Shown here one piece after another: positions 1-5,975 of a stretch of 9,443 nucleotides of DNA. A program made the translations under genes and the position numbers. How positions within the stretch are numbered: the stretch's first letter is position 1; the number at the start of each line of letters is the position of its first letter. The stretch is from assembly GCA_012727825.1 (NCBI GenBank), contig JAAYGH010000214.1:1-9443 (forward strand), written 5' to 3'. The notes beneath the pieces are model-generated. The model was not told the DNA's origin. It saw nothing but the letters and a program-made list of their open reading frames with translations, and did not search any database. Origin of the DNA: Trueperella sp. Its GTDB lineage: Bacteria; Actinomycetota; Actinomycetes; Actinomycetales; Actinomycetaceae.

Positions 1-156
1 GAGGTGAACGACGCCGTCTCGCTCCACCAGATTAAAGGGTACAAACGTAGCGTTAAAACCGTTTTCACCTAAGGTTATGAGTTGGCCGACGCCGATGGAA
101 CGCGCGACGTCGAGAGCTACCGCATTATTCATTGAATGCTGTTTCGCAACGTACAT
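1..156 (-). CDS. PaiB-like FMN-binding regulator/flavin-binding protein, N-terminal fragment (cut by window edge)
   Basis: The first 52 codons of a minus-strand gene run off the left edge without a stop. The translation begins MYVAKQHSMNNAVALDVARS and continues with a segment reading LITLGENGFNATFVPFNL. This matches the N-terminal pattern of the PaiB family (FMN-binding split-barrel, PF04299): a start MYVPxxF/H, a helix, then a strand 'GTLvT...GldAthlPf'. PaiB was named as a negative regulator of sporulation and degradative-enzyme genes in Bacillus. Many relatives are simply flavin-binding proteins, so the true role here is open. The ATG is the earliest start, because an in-frame TGA lies 6 nt upstream; GAGG sits 4 nt before the ATG. 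The gene diverges from the vLRR membrane-protein gene. The family call rests on motif resemblance over a short fragment. Confidence 0.72.
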   Translation of the reverse strand, partial: MYVAKQHSMNNAVALDVARSIGVGQLITLGENGFNATFVPFNLVERDGVVHL

Positions 157-350
157 TTTGCCTCACTTCGATTGCTGTGCCAACAACAATACTCCATGGG
201 CCGAGGCGTACCGTAGGTGACCGATCGAATCTAGCTGTACCCCACTCGTACCGAGCAAAATCCGGGATTGGACGTTGCTTCGCGAGCCCAACAGCACTGG
301 TAGTCTTTCCCCCATCACAAAGCATTCTCACCGACGTGAGGTAGGACCCT
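157..350. other. Divergent intergenic region between the PaiB-like gene and the vLRR membrane-protein gene
   Basis: This stretch of 194 bp must hold the promoters of two divergent genes. I see no -35/-10 pair good enough to call on either strand. Short palindromic hexamers and a few CGTACC-like words occur around 204-268, but they form no regular array. Open frames crossing it on both strands have no family resemblance and overlap the start of the PaiB-like gene or the vLRR gene, so they are not called. Confidence 0.6.
338..346 (+). promoter_or_regulatory. Ribosome-binding site deciding the GTG start of the vLRR gene
   Basis: GAGGTAGGA lies just upstream of GTG at 351. The GAGG core is 9 nt from the start codon and the AGGA core 4 nt. 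An in-frame TAG at 342-344 rules out any upstream start, so GTG 351 is the first possible codon. Confidence 0.7.
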
Positions 351-2075
351 GTGGATCCCCGTAATGAAGCATGGCAAGAAGTTTCTGACCCCAATACACC
401 TGCGGAACGGCTACGAGAAATCGCGGCGCAGTATCCTGATTTTTGGGCCGCAATTGTGCACCACCCACATGCGAGTCCCGATCTGACCCAGTGGATCAAC
501 TCCCAACCCGCCGGTTACGGTTCGGGGCAGCCAGGCGGTTCCGGAAGCGCGCCGGGTGAGTTTGGCACTGCCGGCCAAGAGCCAACCTACGGCACCGGCT
601 ATCAGGCATACCCGCCTAACTCCCAGAATCCGCAGGGCTACCCGCCTAACTCCCAGAATCCGCAGGGCTACCCGCCTAGCTACCAGGATCCACAGGGCTA
701 CCCCGGCGGCCCATACCCGCAGGGCTACGCCGGTGCACAGGTGAGCGAAAAACCTAGGAAATCACGCCGCACGAAAATCATCGTGGCCGTCATCGCCACA
801 ATCGTAGCGTTGGCGCTGATCTTCAGCCTCGTATATTGGCTGGCGTTCGGCCGCAAACTCAATGGTGCGGATAGTCCCGAAGAAGCCGTCGAAATGTTTA
901 TCACCGCCGCGGTGGAAGGCGATGGCGTGAGTCTGTACGGCTCGATTGCGCCAAGCGAGATTACTCCAATCCGCGACCTCTTTGAGCATTCTGTCGAGGT
1001 TCAGGAACGATTCAAAAATGCAACAGAATCGCCTGGTGATGCCACCGATATTGGAGACGTCTGGAAGGCCATGGACATCAAGGTCGAAGGCCTCGAATTT
1101 GATGAGGTAGAAATCGCTGACGGAATCGTTCGCGTCGAGGTTCTCGATGGCACGATTCGAACAGATGGCGATAAGGAAGAAGTTGCACGCCTGTGGAACG
1201 AACTCGCCGAGCAAAATGCCGATACATCGGGGCTTTCACCGGCTGAAGTTGATGAGCTACTTTATGAGCTACAGCGAGATTTATTTGGCTATGGCTCCGA
1301 TGACGTCTGGCCGATCGAAATAGACATCAGCTACTTCTCTGACTACTCGAATGACTCAGTCAATGGCATCCCGATGGTTGCCGTTGAAGAGAACGGAAAC
1401 TGGTATTTTTCCCCGCTTCTCTCGTTCGGTGAATTCATTCGTATCGACTACGAGAGCAGCTACTACAACCCTGGCCCCTACAGGTATGGAACTATCCCCG
1501 ACGCTGCGCCTGCCGACACTCCCGAAGAATCCGTGCAGACGCTGGCCCGGGGCTTAGAAGACATGTACAGCACTGGTGATCCCGAGCAGTTCATCGCCTC
1601 CTTGCCACTGGCAGAGCGTCGATTCCTTGGCTTGCACTCGACGCTGTTTGATGGGTTGAACTCGAGCAAGATGGGAGGCAACGGCCGAGGCGCTACCGGA
1701 ATTGACCTGGAAATCACGGGCGGCGGAAAAATCGTGTCCACAACCGACGATCAGGCGATTCTGTTACCGGACAACTTTGTGGTCGCTGTATCGGATGAAC
1801 CATATGGGTCAGGCGAGATCCGTCTCAATGAACTGTGCGTAGAGATCAACGAGCCTTCGGGCTACTCGGAAAGCTACTGCCTCGATCAGGTCGTTGAGGA
1901 GAACATCGGTGCCTACACCAACATCGACATCGATCTGAGCAACCTCGGCTTCGTGTCTGTGAAGCAAGATGGCAACTGGCATTTCTCCTTCGTTGGCTCC
2001 GGCGCCCAGATTATTCACGTCCTCTTCGACAACATGACGCCAGAACTACTCTCGGAACTCGGATACCAGTTCTAG
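351..2075 (+). CDS. vLRR N-terminal, single-pass membrane protein with duplicated extracellular domain (function unknown)
   Basis: The 574-residue product has four parts. Residues 1-50 resemble the short variant leucine-rich repeat (vLRR/LRV) segment found at the N-terminus of many actinobacterial proteins, with the pattern DPNTPAERLREIA, then YPDFWAAIVHHPHASPDL. Residues 51-130 are a Gly/Pro/Tyr/Gln-rich linker containing three 10-residue repeats (87-116). A basic stretch, KPRKSRRTK (134-142), precedes one transmembrane helix (about 143-166), so the N-terminus should be cytoplasmic and the rest outside. The ectodomain contains two similar units. Unit 1 (about 173-365) runs from ADSPEEAVEMF to NGNWYFSPL; unit 2 (about 388-560) runs from ADTPEESVQTL to DGNWHFSFV. 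This helix-first, strand-last layout is reminiscent of NTF2-like or DUF4878-like folds. Unit 2 holds the only two cysteines, 496 and 510, which could form a disulfide. No catalytic motif is visible. An envelope sensor or scaffold role is only a guess. It starts with GTG and ends at TAG just before a shared terminator. Confidence 0.85.
   Translation: MDPRNEAWQEVSDPNTPAERLREIAAQYPDFWAAIVHHPHASPDLTQWINSQPAGYGSGQPGGSGSAPGEFGTAGQEPTYGTGYQAYPPNSQNPQGYPPNSQNPQGYPPSYQDPQGYPGGPYPQGYAGAQVSEKPRKSRRTKIIVAVIATIVALALIFSLVYWLAFGRKLNGADSPEEAVEMFITAAVEGDGVSLYGSIAPSEITPIRDLFEHSVEVQERFKNATESPGDATDIGDVWKAMDIKVEGLEFDEVEIADGIVRVEVLDGTIRTDGDKEEVARLWNELAEQNADTSGLSPAEVDELLYELQRDLFGYGSDDVWPIEIDISYFSDYSNDSVNGIPMVAVEENGNWYFSPLLSFGEFIRIDYESSYYNPGPYRYGTIPDAAPADTPEESVQTLARGLEDMYSTGDPEQFIASLPLAERRFLGLHSTLFDGLNSSKMGGNGRGATGIDLEITGGGKIVSTTDDQAILLPDNFVVAVSDEPYGSGEIRLNELCVEINEPSGYSESYCLDQVVEENIGAYTNIDIDLSNLGFVSVKQDGNWHFSFVGSGAQIIHVLFDNMTPELLSELGYQF
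609..698 (+). repeat. Three tandem 30-bp coding repeats (10-residue YPPNSQNPQG units)
   Basis: Copies lie at 609-638, 639-668 and 669-698. The first two are identical over all 30 bases. The third differs at a few positions and encodes YPPSYQDPQG. A shortened, degenerate fourth unit follows at 699-725 (YPGGPYPQG). The period is a multiple of three, so gain or loss of a copy keeps the reading frame and only changes linker length between the vLRR segment and the membrane helix. Confidence 0.95.
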
Positions 2076-2176
2076 GTTCGGATCCATGCACGAGGGGTTA
2101 CCCGTCGTCGTGTTGGAGTTTTCGGATGGGTGTCCTGATGGCTGACCTTTATGGTTGTGGCTGACTGGACATAGTA
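2076..2176. other. Intergenic stretch after the vLRR gene, no gene seen
   Basis: About 100 bp lie between the TAG of the vLRR gene and the shared terminator hairpin. No ribosome-binding site with a plausible ORF, no RNA gene and no strong repeat is visible, apart from TGGCTGAC occurring twice within 30 bp. Confidence 0.5.
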
Positions 2177-2216
2177 AAAGCCCCGTGGCTACTTTTATTA
2201 GTAGCCACGGGGCTTT
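2177..2216. terminator. Bidirectional intrinsic terminator hairpin
   Basis: A perfect 16-bp inverted repeat has arms AAAGCCCCGTGGCTAC (2177-2192) and GTAGCCACGGGGCTTT (2201-2216) around an 8-nt loop, TTTTATTA. Each arm ends in a run of A or T, so RNA from either strand ends in a short U tract (UUU on plus, UUUU on minus). It lies between the converging vLRR gene and tRNA-Thr, where it can terminate both. Confidence 0.9.
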
Positions 2217-2225
2217 CATGTGTTG

Positions 2226-2298
2226 AGCCACCTGCGAGAATCGAACTCGCGGCCTTCTCATTACGAGTGAGACGCTCTACCGACTGAGCTAAGGTGGC
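2226..2298 (-). tRNA. tRNA-Thr (anticodon CGU)
   Basis: The minus strand folds as a complete 73-nt tRNA. The acceptor arms are GCCACCT and AGGTGGC, with discriminator U at 2226. The D arm is GCTC-AGTCGGTA-GAGC. The anticodon arm is TCTCA-CTCGTAA-TGAGA, giving anticodon CGU, which reads the threonine codon ACG. A 5-nt variable loop follows. The T arm is GCGAG-TTCGATT-CTCGC. The 3' CCA is not encoded, because the next bases are CAA. The terminator hairpin lies about 10 nt downstream. Confidence 0.97.
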
Positions 2299-2314
2299 CT
2301 GCTTCAGCCAAATA

Positions 2315-2344
2315 AACTTACCTAACTGGCATGCAGTTTTTCAA
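2315..2344 (-). promoter_or_regulatory. Candidate promoter for tRNA-Thr
   Basis: On the minus strand, TTGAAA (2339-2344; 5 of 6 to the sigma70-type -35) is followed after 18 bp by TAAGTT (2315-2320; a TAnnnT -10). Transcription would start about 10 nt before the tRNA. The spacer holds the inverted repeat AACTG-GCATG-CAGTT (2324-2338). The call is by consensus match only. No clear terminator separates it from the upstream peptidase gene, so read-through is also possible. Confidence 0.45.
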
Positions 2345-2388
2345 ATACCACGACGTGATCTTGACCGCCTCGGCTAAATTTCGCACAC

Positions 2389-3972
2389 CTATTCGGTTGC
2401 CCCGCAGGTCAGGCCATCTTCCGGAATCTCGCCGCGCAGTAGATACGCATCCAATGTTCCGTTAATGCAGTCCCCCGCACGCCCGTACGCGGTGTGGCCT
2501 TCGCCCTCCCACGTCACGAATACCGAGTTGTCCATGTTGGCAGCAAACGCCTCCGACCATTCGTACGGCGTTGCCGGATCTCCCGTTGTTCCAACGACGA
2601 CGACCGGCTCCGACCCAGCCGCTACGAACGGTCCGAGTGGGCCGTCTTCGCCGCCGGGCATGATCGAACACATGTACTGCGAGTAGCCCATGACCTCACC
2701 GAAGATTGGCGCCTCGAGCGCGAGCTGGTCAGCATGTGCCTCCCACTCAGACAGATCGCCCGTGACGTGAGCGTCAGCGCAATTGATCGCCCAATTTGCC
2801 TCGACCATATTGTTTGCGAATGAATCGCCCTCGCGCGACATGTAGAGATCAAACATCGTCAGGAACATATCTCCCGACCCCCCGTTGACGATCTCGTCAA
2901 ATGCGATGTCGAGAGCGAACCACGCCGTGTCGTCGTAAAGCGGCATCGCGACGCCGTAAAACAAGCCCGTTTGCGTGAGCTCGCGATCACCCACCGCAAT
3001 GGGAGTAGTTTCAATATTCTCAAACAGCTCGGACACCGTCGCACGCGCCTCCACAAGCGTGCTTCCAAGAACACAATCGCCGCCCGCAATACAGCTTTCA
3101 ATATAGGCATCGAGCGCCTGCTCGAAGCCCTTCGCCTGCGCCACCGTCTGGTCGAAGCTTGGAATGGAATCATCCACTGCACCGTCAAGAATCACGCGCC
3201 CCACATTCTGTGGGAAGAGCTCCGAATACATGCCACCGAGCGACGTGCCATACGAGAATCCGACATAGTACAACCGCGGATCACCAAGCACGTGCCGCAG
3301 CACGTCCATGTCCTGAGCAGCCTCGCGAGTACCAACGAATTCGAGCAACGTGCCAGTGTTGGCCTCGCACCCGGCAACCAACGTGTTCACGGCTTCCATT
3401 GCTTGCGCTTCACCCTCGTCAGTGTCTGGGAAGGTGCTGTCCAAATACGCTGCCAAATCGGCGTCGTCCAAACACTCCACCGGCGCCGAATCTCCCACAC
3501 CGCGCGGATCAAACCCGATCACATTGAAGCTCTCGACGATGTCATCAGAGAAATACAGGTTCGCGAAATCAGCCATATCCTGCCCAGACGCACCAGGACC
3601 ACCCGGGTTGACCAGCAAGTTTCCGATCGCTTCGCCCGTCGCAGCCGCGTTCTTCATGCGGATCGTGATCGTCTCACCGTCCGGGTTCTCGTAATCCATC
3701 GGCACCGTCACATCGGCGCACTCAAAGCCATCACACTCAAACCAGACGAGATCTTGACCGTAGAATTCCTCAAGGCCATCGGGAACCTCAGGCATCGGCG
3801 CATCGATCGCCACTGCATCGGCCATCGGCGTCGGTTCTGGATCAGGGGTGTCAGCGGGAGTGGGCGTCGCCTGGGGCGCGTCCGATTCCCGCGACTGCAC
3901 GTCGACCGTGTTCACGCACGCGGTAAGGGCAAGGGCCGTGGCTGCCAGCAAAGCAATGGGTTTGAGTTTCAC
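2389..3972 (-). CDS. Exported lipoprotein alpha/beta hydrolase, TAP/SlpD-like tripeptidyl aminopeptidase (peptidase family S33)
   Basis: The 527-residue product begins with a lipoprotein signal: KLK, a hydrophobic core, and lipobox LTAC with lipidated Cys19. A Thr/Pro/Asp-rich spacer (about 30-50) follows, so the mature enzyme should be anchored outside the membrane. The alpha/beta-hydrolase fold shows the oxyanion-hole loop NPGGPGASG (122-130), FDPRGVGDS (154-162) and nucleophile elbow GFSYG with Ser240. The TAP-type C-terminal domain supplies Asp465 (TTGDPATPY) and His493 (GEGHTAYG), so the triad appears complete. INCAD (396-400) corresponds to a motif of this family near the substrate N-terminus site. 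Eleven cysteines suggest several disulfides. Family members release tri- or other N-terminal peptides from extracellular peptides; the exact specificity here is inferred. It starts with GTG, with an in-frame TAA 3 nt upstream. It sits 87 bp after holB on the same strand, probably with its own promoter. Confidence 0.9.
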   Translation of the reverse strand: MKLKPIALLAATALALTACVNTVDVQSRESDAPQATPTPADTPDPEPTPMADAVAIDAPMPEVPDGLEEFYGQDLVWFECDGFECADVTVPMDYENPDGETITIRMKNAAATGEAIGNLLVNPGGPGASGQDMADFANLYFSDDIVESFNVIGFDPRGVGDSAPVECLDDADLAAYLDSTFPDTDEGEAQAMEAVNTLVAGCEANTGTLLEFVGTREAAQDMDVLRHVLGDPRLYYVGFSYGTSLGGMYSELFPQNVGRVILDGAVDDSIPSFDQTVAQAKGFEQALDAYIESCIAGGDCVLGSTLVEARATVSELFENIETTPIAVGDRELTQTGLFYGVAMPLYDDTAWFALDIAFDEIVNGGSGDMFLTMFDLYMSREGDSFANNMVEANWAINCADAHVTGDLSEWEAHADQLALEAPIFGEVMGYSQYMCSIMPGGEDGPLGPFVAAGSEPVVVVGTTGDPATPYEWSEAFAANMDNSVFVTWEGEGHTAYGRAGDCINGTLDAYLLRGEIPEDGLTCGATE

Positions 3973-3978
3973 CCTTTA

Positions 3979-4007
3979 AATCTAAGCCATTTCACCAGCA
4001 CAATCAC
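3979..4007 (-). promoter_or_regulatory. Candidate promoter giving a leaderless peptidase mRNA
   Basis: On the minus strand, TAGATT (3979-3984; 4 of 6 to TATAAT) lies 6 nt before the GTG start, with a weak -35, GTGATT (4002-4007), 17 bp further upstream. Initiation 7 nt downstream of the -10 would fall on the GTG itself. The only Shine-Dalgarno-like bases, AAAGG, directly abut the start codon, a poor spacing, which fits a leaderless transcript. Confidence 0.4.
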
Positions 4008-4037
4008 TCCCAGACCTCATCTTGTGGAATGATCCCC

Positions 4038-4055
4038 CCACGAACCATTCGGTGG
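4038..4055 (-). terminator. Weak hairpin just after holB
   Basis: Minus-strand RNA can form CCACCGAA-TGG-TTCGTGG, seven base pairs with one bulged C. It begins 5 nt after the holB stop codon and is followed by a G run rather than a U tract. It may protect or attenuate the holB transcript, but it is not a convincing intrinsic terminator. Confidence 0.25.
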
Positions 4056-4059
4056 AAAA

Positions 4060-5283
4060 CTATCGTTCGCGGAGCTCCACCAGCGCCGCCTCCATGAGCA
4101 GCTGCACCGCCACATTCCCGCGCAACCGCTCGCGCGCCTCACCCAGCGCGTCGATCCTCACCAGGGTCGTGCTTGGCGTCGTGTCAGCCGCAATCCGCGA
4201 TATTGCCGAGGCATAATCCGCGTTGACCAGTGACACCTGCGCCTCCAACTGCGTCACCAGCACATCACGATAAAACGACATCATGTAAATCAACTCGCGG
4301 TCAATCAGATCCTGCCGATGGCGCGTTGCTCTTCGCTTGGAATCCACGCCCGCTGCCTTGACCTGGCTCCTCAACGCCGCCGGCACGCGCGCCCCGGCCT
4401 CGAGGCCCATCGCGGCCAGCCTGTCCGCGATCTCCTTCTCCACCGCCTCCTCGTCAGACTTCGCGCCCTCCGAGCCCCGCATCGCATCCAGATCCGTGAG
4501 CACCATGGCCGCTAGTACCGCGTCCCCGGTCGTCCGAATCCCGACGACGGCGTCCAAGGTCTTCTTTCGAACCGCGGCCGCGGCCGGGTCAGTTGCCAGT
4601 GCCTTCGCGACGCCGATATGAGACTGCGCCGCCTGAGCCGCCACCAGCGCCCGTTCCGGGTCTGCACCTTCGCGTTCAACAAGCAGGCGGGCGATGTCTT
4701 CCGGAGATGGGGTCACAAGGTTAATGTTGCGCGTGCGCGAACGGATCGTGGGAAGAACATCGGCAACCGACGCCGTACACAAAATCCAGACCGTCCGCGG
4801 ACCAGGCTCCTCGATCGCTTTAAGCAACACGTTCGTGGTGCGTGGCAACATGCGGTCAGCATCTTCGATAACGAAAACTTTCCACGTACCCGAACTCGGT
4901 GCCTGATAAGAACTAGCCACGTATTCGCGGACTTCGTCCGCCTTAATCGTCACGAGATCGGTGGTCAGCCACGTGACATCCGGATGATTATTGCCAAGCA
5001 CGGCCTTGCATTGCGCGCACTCACCCGCTCCCGGTTCCTCCTCCGTGCACTGGAGCGCCGCCGCGAACGCCCTCGCCGCAAGCGACCGACCCGCACCCGG
5101 CGGACCAGTCAACAACCACGCGTGACTCATAGCGGACACACCAAACGCCAGCGGATCCGCCTCGGACGTCACCGCCGTGGCGTCGTCGTGAAACCCCGTA
5201 GCAATCCCGCGCGCGGCACGAGCCGCACGGGACAACTCCTCAATCGCGTGCTCCTGGCCCACAAGATCACTAAAAACGCTCAT
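4060..5283 (-). CDS. holB: DNA polymerase III clamp-loader delta-prime subunit
   Basis: This 407-residue AAA+ clamp-loader subunit acts with gamma/tau and delta to place the beta clamp on primed DNA. The N-terminus VFSDLVGQEHAIEEL is typical of the family. The P-loop region reads TGPPGAGRS (59-67), with Arg in place of the usual Lys, as expected for a subunit that does not hydrolyse ATP. Zinc-module cysteines are at 79, 89 and 92. The fourth position is Val95, with His100 nearby. The Walker B-like strand is VFVIEDADRM (136-145), followed by NVLLKAIEEP (151-160) and an SRx motif, IRSRTR (180-185), in place of the bacterial SRC. The C-terminal half is helical, for pentamer contacts. The start ATG overlaps the tmk TGA as ATGA (5280-5283), with GAGGGG 5 nt upstream inside tmk, so translation is probably coupled. 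Confidence 0.95.
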   Translation of the reverse strand: MSVFSDLVGQEHAIEELSRAARAARGIATGFHDDATAVTSEADPLAFGVSAMSHAWLLTGPPGAGRSLAARAFAAALQCTEEEPGAGECAQCKAVLGNNHPDVTWLTTDLVTIKADEVREYVASSYQAPSSGTWKVFVIEDADRMLPRTTNVLLKAIEEPGPRTVWILCTASVADVLPTIRSRTRNINLVTPSPEDIARLLVEREGADPERALVAAQAAQSHIGVAKALATDPAAAAVRKKTLDAVVGIRTTGDAVLAAMVLTDLDAMRGSEGAKSDEEAVEKEIADRLAAMGLEAGARVPAALRSQVKAAGVDSKRRATRHRQDLIDRELIYMMSFYRDVLVTQLEAQVSLVNADYASAISRIAADTTPSTTLVRIDALGEARERLRGNVAVQLLMEAALVELRER

Positions 5284-5909
5284 GCTTGCCCCTCAATGAG
5301 CATCGTCACGACGCCGCTGATCTCCGCCGCAAGGTCCTCCGGCGTGCGGGAGGCGTCAAGAATATAAAACCGATCCGGTTCGCGTTCGGCCAGCAGACGG
5401 TACTGCTCACGCACCGCGTCGTGGAAGTCGGCGCCTGCCCGTTCGAGGCGATCAAGCTTCCCACCGGTACGAGCCACCGCACGCTCGGCTGAAACCTCTG
5501 CGGAGACGTCCAGAAGGAAAGTGATGTCCGGAAGCAAGCCAGCCACGGCCCACAGCGAGAGATCTCGAACTTCCTCAGTTCCCAGATCGCGTGCGGCGCC
5601 CTGATAGGCAACAGAAGAATCGAGAAAACGGTCGGTCACCACAACTGCCCCACGATCTAGCGCCGGGCGAATCTTTGACTGCACATGGTGGGATCGATCG
5701 GCAGCATACAACAGCGCCTCGGCGCGCGGACCCATGTCATCTCCGTGCAAGAGGAGATTGCGGATCTGGACGCCCATCTCCGTTCCACCGGGTTCGCGGG
5801 TCACCACGACCTCGCGCCCGGCGTCAGCCAACGCGACGGCGAGCAACTCCACCTGCGTGGACTTGCCCGACCCATCGCCGCCCTCAAAGGAGATGAAGAG
5901 TCCTGCCAT
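5280..5909 (-). CDS. tmk: Thymidylate kinase (dTMP to dTDP)
   Basis: This 209-residue cytoplasmic enzyme phosphorylates dTMP with ATP in dTTP synthesis, and has the usual family length. The P-loop is GGDGSGKST (10-18). The TMP-binding TREPGGT segment is at 37-43, and the family DR(F/Y/H) motif is DRF (93-95), followed by SSVAYQGAARDLG (98-110). The LID region around 143-157 (ERAVARTGGKLDRLE) carries several arginines, while the P-loop has no extra basic residue, as in type II (E. coli-like) enzymes. An in-frame TAG 6 nt upstream makes this ATG the earliest. The best Shine-Dalgarno, AGGAAGG (5921-5927), is 11 nt away, longer than usual. The gene lies 66 bp after topA and overlaps holB by 4 bp, so tmk and holB form a coupled pair. 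Confidence 0.97.
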   Translation of the reverse strand: MAGLFISFEGGDGSGKSTQVELLAVALADAGREVVVTREPGGTEMGVQIRNLLLHGDDMGPRAEALLYAADRSHHVQSKIRPALDRGAVVVTDRFLDSSVAYQGAARDLGTEEVRDLSLWAVAGLLPDITFLLDVSAEVSAERAVARTGGKLDRLERAGADFHDAVREQYRLLAEREPDRFYILDASRTPEDLAAEISGVVTMLIEGQA

Positions 5910-5975
5910 TGCCGACTATGCCTTCCTGACTCGTGAAGTCACCGTGCAGTATTTTTCACCGTGTTGATCGCCCTG
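5910..5975 (-). promoter_or_regulatory. topA-tmk spacer with paired CACGGTGA repeats
   Basis: The 66-bp gap holds two direct copies of CACGGTGA on the minus strand (plus-strand positions 5939-5946 and 5956-5963), with starts 17 bp apart. The tmk-proximal copy is also part of the small inverted repeat GTGA-AG-TCAC (5933-5942 on the plus strand). No clear terminator follows topA, so tmk may be read through from topA as well as from a local promoter. Confidence 0.35.

Noticed and set aside
125..499. 124-residue minus-strand ORF across the divergent intergenic region
   Set aside because: It overlaps both the PaiB-like start and the vLRR gene start, and has no recognisable domain.
639..698. CRISPR-like array
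   Set aside because: The repeats are adjacent without spacers, in frame, and encode a low-complexity linker.
2971..4032. 353-residue plus-strand ORF opposite the peptidase gene
   Set aside because: It is antisense to a gene with complete signal peptide and catalytic motifs. Its Arg/His-rich composition is what opposite-strand frames give in this codon usage, and no domain is recognisable.
4618..5367. 249-residue plus-strand ORF opposite holB and the end of tmk
   Set aside because: It is an Arg-rich shadow spanning two well-supported genes.
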